Below, piece by piece: positions 26,825 through 34,216 of a stretch of DNA of 64,000 bases. Each line of letters starts with the position of its first letter. Within the stretch, counting starts at the first letter, position 1. Both the position numbers and the translations under genes were made by a program. The notes under the pieces were generated by a model. That model did no database searches. It was not told the origin of the DNA and saw nothing but the letters and a program-made list of their open reading frames with translations. This DNA is from Streptomyces flaveolus (GTDB lineage Bacteria > Actinomycetota > Actinomycetes > Streptomycetales > Streptomycetaceae): NCBI RefSeq assembly GCF_014648815.1, contig NZ_BMRV01000022.1, positions 1 through 64,000 on the forward strand, in the 5' to 3' direction.

Positions 26825-28005
26825 TGCACGCCAGAACCCTCACCCGCACCCTGATCGCGGGCCTCGCCCTCGTCGCCCTCGCCGCCTGCGGCGACGGACA
26901 GCAGCAGTCCGGCGGGACGCACCCGAGCACCCGTGCCGCCAAGGCCACCCCCGCCGAGCGGAAGCCCGCCGTCGACGGCCTGCCCGGCATGCCGCCCGTC
27001 CTCGACCCGAAGGACGTCTACGCCGCCGACCGCCCGAACAAGCTCTCCCCGGTGGTCAAGGACTTCCCCTCCCGGATCTACGTCCCCAACACCGAGTCCG
27101 ACACCGTCACGGTCATCGACCCGAAGACCCACGAGGTCGTCGACACCATCCCGGTCGGCCGCCAGCCCCAGCACGTGGTGCCGTCCTGGGACCTGAAGAC
27201 CCTGTGGGTCAACAACAACCGCGGCAACACCCTCACCCCCATCGACCCGAGGACGGGCGAGGCAGGCGCACCGGTCGACGTCCACGACCCCTACAACCTC
27301 TACTTCACACCCGACGGCAAGTACGCGGTCGTCATGGCGTCCCTCGACCGGGAGCTGGTCTTCCGCGACCCGCACACCATGAAGGTGAAGAAGACGGTCC
27401 CCGTCACCTGCTACGGCGTCAACCACGCCGACTTCTCCCTCGACGGGCGCTACTTCATCGTCTCCTGCGAGTTCAGCGGCGAACTGCTCAAGGTCGACAC
27501 CCGGAAGATGGAGGTCGTGGCCCAGCAGAGGCTCCCCTTCGACGGTGCCATGCCGCAGGACGTCAAGGTCTCGCCCGACGGCAAGAAGTTCTACATCGCC
27601 GACATGAAGGCCGACGGCATGTGGGTGCTCGACGGCGACGCGTTCACCACGCCCACCCTCCTGCCCACCGGCAAGGGCGCCCACGGTCTCTACGTCGGCC
27701 GCGACTCCCGCGAGATGTACGTCTCCAACCGGGGAGAAGGCACCGTCTCCGTCTTCGACTTCACCCGCGACGAGCTCACCAAGAAGTGGCGCCTGCCCGG
27801 CGGCGGCAGCCCCGACATGGGCGGTGTCTCCGCCGACGGCAAGGTCCTGTGGCTCTCCGGCCGCTACGACGCCGAGGTGTACGCCATCGACACCCGCACC
27901 GGCGAACAGCTCGCCCGCATCAAGGTCGGCAACGGCCCGCACGGCCTCGCCGTCTACCCGCAGCCCGGCCGCTACTCGCTCGGCCACACCGGCATCTTCC
28001 GCTGA
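26824..28005 (+). CDS. YncE-like (YVTN) beta-propeller lipoprotein
   Basis: 393 residues. Signal peptide with lipobox ALAAC (Cys about 22), then seven-bladed propeller repeats: VYVPNTESDTVTVID-type blades (IYVPNTESDTVTVIDPKT; LWVNNNRGNTLTPIDPRT; FIVSCEFSGELLKVDTRK; FYIADMKADGMWVLDGD; MYVSNRGEGTVSVFDFT; LWLSGRYDAEVYAIDTRT). No haem-binding CxxCH is seen. Function unknown; surface-exposed ligand or partner binding is likely. Coupled to the deacetylase-like gene and 95 bp before the ADP-ribosyltransferase. Confidence 0.87.
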   Translation: MHARTLTRTLIAGLALVALAACGDGQQQSGGTHPSTRAAKATPAERKPAVDGLPGMPPVLDPKDVYAADRPNKLSPVVKDFPSRIYVPNTESDTVTVIDPKTHEVVDTIPVGRQPQHVVPSWDLKTLWVNNNRGNTLTPIDPRTGEAGAPVDVHDPYNLYFTPDGKYAVVMASLDRELVFRDPHTMKVKKTVPVTCYGVNHADFSLDGRYFIVSCEFSGELLKVDTRKMEVVAQQRLPFDGAMPQDVKVSPDGKKFYIADMKADGMWVLDGDAFTTPTLLPTGKGAHGLYVGRDSREMYVSNRGEGTVSVFDFTRDELTKKWRLPGGGSPDMGGVSADGKVLWLSGRYDAEVYAIDTRTGEQLARIKVGNGPHGLAVYPQPGRYSLGHTGIFR

Positions 28006-28100
28006 CCGCAAGGAGGGCACGCGGCAAGGGAGTTCGGTCAACACGCCACCATCGGGTGATGATCCGCGGGCCGTCGCCGCGGACCCGGGATCGTACGCGC

Positions 28101-28712
28101 ATGATCACCACACGCCTGCGGCGCCGGGCCGCCGCTGCCGTCCTGTCCCTTTCCGCCGTCCTCGCCACCTCCGCCGCCGCCGTCCCCGGCGCGGCGGCCC
28201 CGGCGACGGCACCCGCGAAGGCCGCCCCCGCCTGCCCCCAGTTCGACGACAAGATCATGGCCGCCGCCGACCGTGACGTCGACGTCGCCCGCATCACGCC
28301 CCAGCCGGTCTGGCGCACCACCTGCGGCACCCTCTACCGCAGCGACAGCCGGGGCCCGCAGATCGTCTTCGAGGAGGGCTTCCACGCCAAGGACGTGCGC
28401 AACGGCCAGTACGACATCGAGAAGTACGTCCTGGTCAACCAGCCCTCGCCGTACGTGTCGACGACCTACGACCACGACCTGTACAAGACCTGGTACAAGT
28501 CCGGCTACAACTACTACATCGACGCGCCCGGCGGCATCGACGTCAACAAGACCATCGGCGACACCCACAAGTGGGCCGACCAGGTCGAGGTCGCCTTCCC
28601 GGGCGGCATCCAGCGGCAGTACGTCATCGGTGTCTGCCCGGTCGACAAGCAGACCAAGACCGAGATCATGAGCGAGTGCGAGAGCAACCCGCACTACAAG
28701 CCCTGGCACTGA
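28101..28712 (+). CDS. scARP: Secreted mono-ADP-ribosyltransferase, ScARP/Scabin (pierisin) family
   Basis: Transfers ADP-ribose from NAD+ to guanine bases; the S. coelicolor ScARP (SCO5461 by memory) modifies guanosine and its nucleotides. 203 residues: signal peptide to about residue 42, then a compact catalytic domain. R-S-E class residues are Arg80 (TLYRSDSR), the S-T-x strand at 120-122 (YVSTTYDHD) and Gln161-x-Glu163 in ADQVEVAF; Gln two residues before Glu is the guanine-specific hallmark. Four Cys suggest disulfides. ATG at 28101 matches ScARP; an upstream ATG at 28059 is possible. Its 3' end overlaps the convergent acetyltransferase gene by 47 bp. Confidence 0.9.
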   Translation: MITTRLRRRAAAAVLSLSAVLATSAAAVPGAAAPATAPAKAAPACPQFDDKIMAAADRDVDVARITPQPVWRTTCGTLYRSDSRGPQIVFEEGFHAKDVRNGQYDIEKYVLVNQPSPYVSTTYDHDLYKTWYKSGYNYYIDAPGGIDVNKTIGDTHKWADQVEVAFPGGIQRQYVIGVCPVDKQTKTEIMSECESNPHYKPWH

Positions 28713-29358
28713 CCCCCCGCCCGCGGGGGAGGAGGAACAGCGTCTCCGACCCCACCGGCCGGTAACCCGCCGCCTGGAACGCCCGCAGACTGCGGGCGTT
28801 CCCCGGCGACACCTGGGCCCACACCGGCTCGCCCCCGGCCAGCTGCCGCGCCGCCGCCACCAGCCGCCGCCCCAGGCCCCGGTGCCGGGCGTCCTCCGCC
28901 ACCTCCACCGCGACCTCCAGCCGCCCGGCGACCCCGCGGCCCAGCACGAGCACTCCGCCGTCCGCCGCCCACACCCGCACGTCGTCGCGCCGCCGCCGCG
29001 CGGAGACCACTCGCGGATGCCGGGGATCGGCGACCTCCGTCAGCGTGAGTTCCGGTCGTCCCGCGAGCGGTGCCCCGGTCAGCAGCACGTCGATCGTGTC
29101 GGTCGTCCGGCCGGTCCGCTCCATGAGGGCCGCCAGGAACCGCGCGTGCATCGTCGCGGCGAGCGGGTCGCACTCCAGGGAGCCCAGCGTCTCGCGCACC
29201 CACCCCTCGTCCTCGTCCGTGAAGACGACCGAGTGCCCCGTGAAGGCGATGACGCCCGCGTCCCGCGGACCGGGCTGCGCGACCACCGTCGTCCCGCCGT
29301 CCGGCGGCGGGAAGGCGCCCCGCGCCGCCGCGTCCAGGATCTCCCGCAGGCTCTCCAT
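28666..29358 (-). CDS. GNAT family N-acetyltransferase
   Basis: 230 residues. The C-terminal half is the GNAT fold: VAVEVAEDARHRGLGRRLV carries the acetyl-CoA pyrophosphate loop (RHRGLGRR), followed by WAQVSPGNARSLRAFQAAGY. The N-terminal half is less typical and may set specificity. ATG at 29358 has AAGGGG 7 nt upstream. Divergent from a MerR regulator with only 49 bp between, and convergent with the ADP-ribosyltransferase, overlapping its last 47 bp. Substrate unknown; MerR control is inferred from position. Confidence 0.85.
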   Translation of the reverse strand: MESLREILDAAARGAFPPPDGGTTVVAQPGPRDAGVIAFTGHSVVFTDEDEGWVRETLGSLECDPLAATMHARFLAALMERTGRTTDTIDVLLTGAPLAGRPELTLTEVADPRHPRVVSARRRRDDVRVWAADGGVLVLGRGVAGRLEVAVEVAEDARHRGLGRRLVAAARQLAGGEPVWAQVSPGNARSLRAFQAAGYRPVGSETLFLLPRGRGVSARACSAGCSRTRS

Positions 29359-29369
29359 CACCGTGCCCC

Positions 29370-29400
29370 TTGAGTCTCCACCCACTGGAAGGTCCACACT
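29370..29400 (+). promoter_or_regulatory. MerR-type promoter with 19-bp spacer and dyad
   Basis: TTGAGT (29370-29375), a 19-nt spacer and CACACT (29395-29400), with an inverted repeat TCCA/TGGA (29377-29380 and 29386-29389) in the spacer. A stretched 19-bp spacer with an internal dyad is the MerR-family operator design. The start site would fall at about the ATG (29408), so the transcript may be leaderless. Confidence 0.5.
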
Positions 29401-29407
29401 CCCAGAC

Positions 29408-30322
29408 ATGACCGACGACGGCACCGGACTCATGACCATCGGTGAGCTGGCGCGGACCACCGGACTGACCGTGCGCACCATCCGCTACTGGTCCGACGAG
29501 GGCGCGCTGCCCCCGGTGACCCGCTCCGCCGGCGGCTACCGGCTCTACGACGCGGCCTCGACGGCCCGCCTGGAGCTGATCCGCACCCTGCGGGAACTGG
29601 GCCTCGGCCTGGACGACGTACGCCGGATCCTGTCCGGCGAGACGACGGTCGCGCAGGTCGCGGCGGCGCACGTGAGCGCGCTGGACGCGCAGATCGCGTC
29701 GCTCAAGGTGACCCGTGCGGTGCTGTCGACCGTGGCGCGACGCGGCTCGACCGCGGAGGAGACGACCCTGATGAACAAACTGGCGCGGCTGTCCGCCGCC
29801 GAACGCGGGCGGATCGTCGAAGACTTCATGACGGAACTGTTCGACGGGATCGACACGGCGGACCCCGACGTCCGCAGCCGGCTGCGGTTCACGGCGGCCA
29901 CGCTGCCCGACGATCCGACGCCGGAGCAGGTGGACGCCTGGGTGGAACTGGCCGAACTGATCCAGGACCCCGGGTTCCGGGCGCTGATGCGCTCGATGGT
30001 GGAGTTCAACGCGGCCGACCGGGGGCCGGACGTCCCCGCGGGCACGTCCATGTGGTTCGTCAGCCGCCTCGTGCAGCTCGCGGGCGACGCGCTGCGCCGG
30101 GGCGTCGCCCCCGAGGCGCCCGAGGCCGGGGACGTCCTGCGTCCGCTGCTCGGCGACGCCGACGCCGCCGCCGTACGGGAACGCCTGACCGCGATGACGC
30201 ACAGCCGGGTCGGCCGGTACCGGGAACTGTCGGCCGTCGTCAGCGGTCTCGGACCCCAGCCGACGTACGAGGAGGAGTTCGGGTGGGTGGTCGCCGCACT
30301 GGAGGCCCGGACGGGCAGCTAA
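29408..30322 (+). CDS. MerR family transcriptional regulator
   Basis: 304 residues. N-terminal winged HTH: MTIGELARTTGLTVRTIRYW, YRLYDAAS wing, then LRELGLGLDDVRRIL and the dimerisation helix. The long C-terminal domain (about residues 130-304) is helical with no recognised metal-binding cysteines, suggesting an organic ligand. Probably controls itself and the divergent GNAT gene through the 19-bp-spacer promoter between them. Confidence 0.9.
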   Translation: MTDDGTGLMTIGELARTTGLTVRTIRYWSDEGALPPVTRSAGGYRLYDAASTARLELIRTLRELGLGLDDVRRILSGETTVAQVAAAHVSALDAQIASLKVTRAVLSTVARRGSTAEETTLMNKLARLSAAERGRIVEDFMTELFDGIDTADPDVRSRLRFTAATLPDDPTPEQVDAWVELAELIQDPGFRALMRSMVEFNAADRGPDVPAGTSMWFVSRLVQLAGDALRRGVAPEAPEAGDVLRPLLGDADAAAVRERLTAMTHSRVGRYRELSAVVSGLGPQPTYEEEFGWVVAALEARTGS

Positions 30323-30381
30323 TCTGACCTGCGTCAGTGGCGTGCGACAGCACGACCGGAGCACGGATGAGGGGCTGATCG

Positions 30382-30594
30382 GTGGCGGACATCGAGGAAG
30401 CGCGCAAGCAGTTCGAGCGGATCGATACGGACGGTGACGGGTTCATCACCGCTGCCGAGTTCAAGACCGCGCTGGCCCAGGGCGGTGACTGGAACGTCAC
30501 CGAGTCGGTGGCCGAGGCGATCATCGCCGGCCGAGACCTCAACGGCGACAAGCTGCTGTCGTTCGACGAGTTCTGGGCGCACCTCAACAAGTAG
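30382..30594 (+). CDS. EF-hand calcium-binding protein (CabB-like)
   Basis: 70-residue cytosolic protein made of one EF-hand pair. Loop 1 is Asp15-Thr-Asp-Gly-Asp-Gly to Glu26 and loop 2 Asp52-Leu-Asn-Gly-Asp to Glu63; both have all oxygen ligands. GTG at 30382. Resembles the small Streptomyces calcium-binding proteins; the CabB name is from memory. Its strong downstream terminator indicates a monocistronic unit. Confidence 0.92.
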   Translation: MADIEEARKQFERIDTDGDGFITAAEFKTALAQGGDWNVTESVAEAIIAGRDLNGDKLLSFDEFWAHLNK

Positions 30595-30603
30595 GCGATG
30601 CCC

Positions 30604-30645
30604 GAGGGGGGCGCCCGTCCGGCCGACCGGACGGGCGCCCCCCTC
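30604..30645 (+). terminator. Perfect 19-bp terminator hairpin
   Basis: Arms 30604-30622 and 30627-30645 pair at all 19 positions around a CCGA tetraloop, 10 bp past the EF-hand gene stop. The 167 bp between it and the next gene show nothing recognisable. Confidence 0.92.
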
Positions 30646-30812
30646 GTCATGCGCCGGGAGCCGGAGGAGACGCTCGCGCTGCTCCGGAGCGGTGAAGGAC
30701 GGGCGGCGCCGGAATAGCCCGCCGCGGCCGGAGGTTGCTGCTGACCACCGGCGCGGCGAAACGCGCCGGACCCGCAGGACACGACCTCCGGAAGGCCAGG
30801 CGAGTCAGGACC

Positions 30813-31475
30813 ATGAAGATCGGCATCATCGGCGCGGGCAACATCGGCGGCAACCTCACCAGGCGGCTGACCGCACTCGGGCACGACGTCTCCGTCGCCA
30901 ACTCCCGCGGCCCGCACACGCTCACCGCGCTGGCCGAGGAGACCGGGGCGACCCCCGTACCGGTCGGGGAGGCGGCGCGCGGCGCGGAGATCGTGGTCGT
31001 CACGATCCCCCTCAAGGCGATCCCCGACCTGCCGTCCGGCGTCCTGGACGGGGCCGCCGACGACGTCGCGGTCATCGACACCGGCAACTACTACCCGCAG
31101 CAGCGCGACGGCCGGATCGCCGGCATCGAGGACGAGGGCCTCACCGAGAGCCGCTGGACCGAACGCCACCTCGGCCACCCGGTGATCAAGGCCTTCAACG
31201 GCACCTACGCCCAGGACATCCTGGACCGCCCGCGCCCGGCCGGCGACCCCGACCGCATGGCCCTCCCGGTGGCCGGCGACGACGAGGCGGCCAAGGCGAA
31301 GGTCCGGGCCCTGATCGACGAACTCGGCTTCGACACCGTGGACGCCGGCGGCATCGACGACTCCTGGCGCCAGCAGCCCGACACCCCGGTGTACGGCCTG
31401 CGCGCGGGCGTGGACGACGTCGCCAAGGCACTGGCGCAGGCGTCCCCGGAGCGCCCCGCGGACTTCCGGGGCTGA
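30813..31475 (+). CDS. NADPH-binding F420-dependent reductase-like protein
   Basis: 220 residues. N-terminal Rossmann motif MKIGIIGAGNIGGNLTRRL (GxGxxG), NSRGPHTL at the position that binds the 2'-phosphate of NADP, then VVTIPLKAIPDLP and IDTGNYYP. The pattern fits the NADPH:F420 oxidoreductase (NADP-oxidoreductase, coenzyme F420-dependent) family. True F420 use cannot be shown here. ATG at 30813 with GTCAGGA upstream. Convergent with the GH25 gene (7 bp between stops). Confidence 0.82.
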   Translation: MKIGIIGAGNIGGNLTRRLTALGHDVSVANSRGPHTLTALAEETGATPVPVGEAARGAEIVVVTIPLKAIPDLPSGVLDGAADDVAVIDTGNYYPQQRDGRIAGIEDEGLTESRWTERHLGHPVIKAFNGTYAQDILDRPRPAGDPDRMALPVAGDDEAAKAKVRALIDELGFDTVDAGGIDDSWRQQPDTPVYGLRAGVDDVAKALAQASPERPADFRG

Positions 31476-31482
31476 CGGCCGC

Positions 31483-32040
31483 TCAGGCGCTCTGCGCCCA
31501 CTGCTTCAGCGTGGCCTTGCTCGCGAAGTCCGCGACGTTCGTGTCGACCGGGTCGTCGGTGTACTGGTGGAAGCGCCACTTCGCCTGGATGCGCGGCTTG
31601 CCCGCCGTCACGTAGTCGGCGATCCAGAGGCCGTCGCCGGCGTACGAGGTGGTGTCGACGGTGAGCCAGAAATGGCGGTTGCAGTACAGGATCACCCGGT
31701 TGTCCGGTCGCAGTTCCCTCAGCTTCCGGATGAAGCGGTCCTTCTCGGCGTTGCTCGCGTGGGTGCCCTCGCCGGTCGACTCCCAGTCGACGGCGAGGAT
31801 GTCGCCCTTCCTCTCCGGCGTCTTGGACAGGAAGTACTCGGCCTGGGCGGTGAGGTTGCCCGGCCACAGGAAGTGGTAGAAGCCGACGACGAGCCCGGCG
31901 TCGCGGGCCCGTTCCGTCTGGGCGGCGAGCTTGGGGTTGACGTACGAACGGCCCTCCGTCGCCTTGATGAAGACGAAGGACAGGCCGTCCGTGCCGTAGC
32001 TGGAGGACTGGTACGCGCTCACGTCGATGCCGCGCAGCAT
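31483..32040 (-). CDS. GH25 lysozyme-like protein without signal peptide
   Basis: 185 residues covering a complete GH25 barrel: GIDVSAYQ (Asp6), FVFIKATEG, GFYHFLWP, and the catalytic pair Asp85 and Glu87 in LAVDWEST; HQYTDDPVDTNVAD near the end. The family cleaves peptidoglycan muramyl linkages. A clear GAGGGAG Shine-Dalgarno precedes the ATG and the protein begins directly at the first barrel strand, so there is no export signal. It may act in the cytoplasm, be released by lysis, or leave by a non-classical route. Confidence 0.88.
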   Translation of the reverse strand: MLRGIDVSAYQSSSYGTDGLSFVFIKATEGRSYVNPKLAAQTERARDAGLVVGFYHFLWPGNLTAQAEYFLSKTPERKGDILAVDWESTGEGTHASNAEKDRFIRKLRELRPDNRVILYCNRHFWLTVDTTSYAGDGLWIADYVTAGKPRIQAKWRFHQYTDDPVDTNVADFASKATLKQWAQSA

Positions 32041-32115
32041 GAGGACTCCCTCGGATGCCGGTGGGGCTGAAGTGCCCTGGGGGCGGGAGCTGTAGTTATG
32101 CCCGGGATCGGCGAC

Positions 32116-32149
32116 CCGTACGCCGGGCGCGAGGGCGCTCGGCGTACGG
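32116..32149 (-). terminator. Terminator downstream of MFS gene
   Basis: 10-bp perfect arms CCGTACGCCG (32116-32125) / CGGCGTACGG (32140-32149), with further GCGC pairing inside; 22 bp past the MFS stop on the minus strand. Confidence 0.75.
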
Positions 32150-32170
32150 CGGTGGCGTGCGCCGGTCGGT

Positions 32171-33583
32171 TCAGGAGGCGGAGGAGGCGGCCGGGGCGCG
32201 GGTGCCGTCGTCGGCGGAGGCGGCCTCGTCGTCGTCCAGGGAGACGTCCTTGGTCTCCTTGCCGAGGAGCAGCGCGGTCAGCGTCAGCACGGCCATCGCG
32301 GACAGGTAGACGCCGACCAGCCACGGCGAGCCGTCACCGGCCTCCCACAGCGCCACCGCTATGAACGGCGCGACCGCCGCCCCGAGGATCGAACTGACGT
32401 TGTACGAGATGCCGGAACCGGTGTAGCGCACGCTCGTCGGGAACAGCTCGGGCAGCAGCGCGCCCATCGGACCGAACGTCATGCCCATCAGCGTGAAACC
32501 GAGCACGAGCCACAGCACCACGCCGAGGGTGCCCAGGTCGATCAGGGGCACCCAGACCAGACCGAAGACCACGATCGCGGCGGTGATCCAGATCAGGGTG
32601 GTGCGCCGTCCGTACTTGTCGGCGAGCGGTCCGGAGACCAGGGTGAACACGGCGAAGAACACCACACCGAAGATCATCATCAGGACGAACGTGGTGTAGC
32701 TGTACCCCAGACCGGGCACGGCGGCGTCCTCGGCAGTGCGCCCGTAGCTCAGCGAGAACGTGGTCATCAGGTAGAAGAGCACGTACGTGGCCAGCATGAT
32801 GAAGGTGCCCAGGATCAGCTGCTTCCAGTGGCCCTGGACCACGGTGGCGAGCGGCAGCTTGCGCACCTTCCCCGTCTCCTGGGTCTTGGTGAACACCGCC
32901 GACTCCACCAGTCGCGACCGCACCCACAGCCCGATCGCGACCATCACGGCGGAGAACAGGAACGGGATGCGCCAGCCCCAGCTGGTGAAGGCCTCGGACG
33001 GCTGGGTGGGGTCGGTGCCGGCCGCGGACGGCAGCAGCGCGCCGATGATCAGGAACAGGCCGTTGCCGATGATGAAGCCGAGCGGGGCGCCCAGCTGCGG
33101 GAAGGTGCCGTACAGGGCCCGCTTGCCCTTGGGGGCGTTCTCGGTGGCGACCAGGGCGGCACCGCTCCACTCGCCGCCGAGCGCGAAGCCCTGGGCGAGC
33201 CGCATCAGCACGAGCAGCGCGGTGGCGACCCAGCCGGCCTGTGCGTAGGTGGGCAGCGCGCCGATGAGGAAGGTGGCGATGCCCATGGTGAGGAGCGAGA
33301 CCACCAGCGTCTTCTTGCGGCCGAGCCGGTCACCGAGGTGCCCGAAGAAGACGGCCCCGATCGGGCGGGCGACCATCGCGGCACCGAAGACCGCGAAGGA
33401 CGACAGCAGCGCCGTGGTCGGGTCGCTGTTCGGGAAGAAGAGCGACGGGAAGACCAGAACGGCGGCGGTCGCGTAGATGTAGAAGTCGTAGAACTCGATC
33501 GTCGTGCCGATGAGGCTGGCGATGAGAACACGGGAGCGCGGATTGACGGGTGCCCCGGCTGAACCGGCGGCGGATGCGGACAT
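32171..33583 (-). CDS. MFS transporter, metabolite:H+ symporter (MHS) type
   Basis: About 470 residues, 12 predicted membrane helices. Begins RSRVLIASLIGTTIEFYDFY, typical of the MHS group (ProP, KgtP, ShiA), with FFGHLGDRLGRKKTL between helices 2 and 3 and RLAQGFALGGEWSGA in helix 4. The C-terminus is Asp/Glu/Ala-rich. Likely imports an organic acid or betaine-like solute; the substrate is not readable. ATG at 33583 is chosen; a GTG at 33598 is in frame. Confidence 0.88.
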   Translation of the reverse strand: MSASAAGSAGAPVNPRSRVLIASLIGTTIEFYDFYIYATAAVLVFPSLFFPNSDPTTALLSSFAVFGAAMVARPIGAVFFGHLGDRLGRKKTLVVSLLTMGIATFLIGALPTYAQAGWVATALLVLMRLAQGFALGGEWSGAALVATENAPKGKRALYGTFPQLGAPLGFIIGNGLFLIIGALLPSAAGTDPTQPSEAFTSWGWRIPFLFSAVMVAIGLWVRSRLVESAVFTKTQETGKVRKLPLATVVQGHWKQLILGTFIMLATYVLFYLMTTFSLSYGRTAEDAAVPGLGYSYTTFVLMMIFGVVFFAVFTLVSGPLADKYGRRTTLIWITAAIVVFGLVWVPLIDLGTLGVVLWLVLGFTLMGMTFGPMGALLPELFPTSVRYTGSGISYNVSSILGAAVAPFIAVALWEAGDGSPWLVGVYLSAMAVLTLTALLLGKETKDVSLDDDEAASADDGTRAPAASSAS

Positions 33584-33712
33584 GGCTCGGTCTTTCACGC
33601 GTGGAACATGTGTGTGCCCTGAAACGATCTCAGGCGTCTTACCTGACGGAAAGTCGATGCCACCATGTGAGACACGCGAGCTCTCCGAGACGCCGAAGGG
33701 CCCGAGGCGGTG

Positions 33713-34108
33713 CTACAGGCCGGCGTGCCGCAGCAGAAGCGCCAGGTCGGCGTCCTTCACGCGGGTGACCCCTTGGGGGTGCCGGTTGGCCAGCATGTGC
33801 AGCGGAACGGGGTCGCGGTGCAGCCGGCGGGTCGCCGCCGGGCTGAGCGTCGCCCGGACACGCCACGGCTGCCGAGGATTCCCGGCCGCTTCGAACGGCT
33901 CGTCCTCGATCTCGGCCACCGCGGCGACCTCCCGCACCGGACTGGCGAAATAGACCCACAGGCGGTCGCCCGCGGCCATCCGCCGCCACCTGGACAGGCA
34001 CCACTCCCGCCGAGGCTCGGTCTCGGCGAGTTCCAGCATGTGACTCTTGGCGGACGATCCACCGTCCGGGCCGGTGCTCGCGGGCTTGACGATGAACAGC
34101 CAGTCCAC
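33713..34108 (-). CDS. EVE-domain (PUA/YTH-like) protein
   Basis: 131 residues, single domain: MDWLFIVKPAS, RREWCLSRWRRMAAGDRLWVYFASPVREVAAVAEI, and a C-terminal NRHPQGVTRV. The fold family reads modified bases in DNA or RNA and often associates with restriction or RNA metabolism. GTG at 34108 with GGAGG 7 nt upstream. No restriction genes are adjacent. Assignment is by motif pattern, moderate confidence. Confidence 0.7.
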   Translation of the reverse strand: MDWLFIVKPASTGPDGGSSAKSHMLELAETEPRREWCLSRWRRMAAGDRLWVYFASPVREVAAVAEIEDEPFEAAGNPRQPWRVRATLSPAATRRLHRDPVPLHMLANRHPQGVTRVKDADLALLLRHAGL

Positions 34109-34216
34109 GCGTGAACCTCCGCTCGTACCGTGCCTCCCCGCGCCGGGTCCGGCGCGATCTCCTTTGTGCTGCCCCGTCCGGGAGCCGCCACACCGAGCCT
34201 CGGGAGGTCTCCCGGC

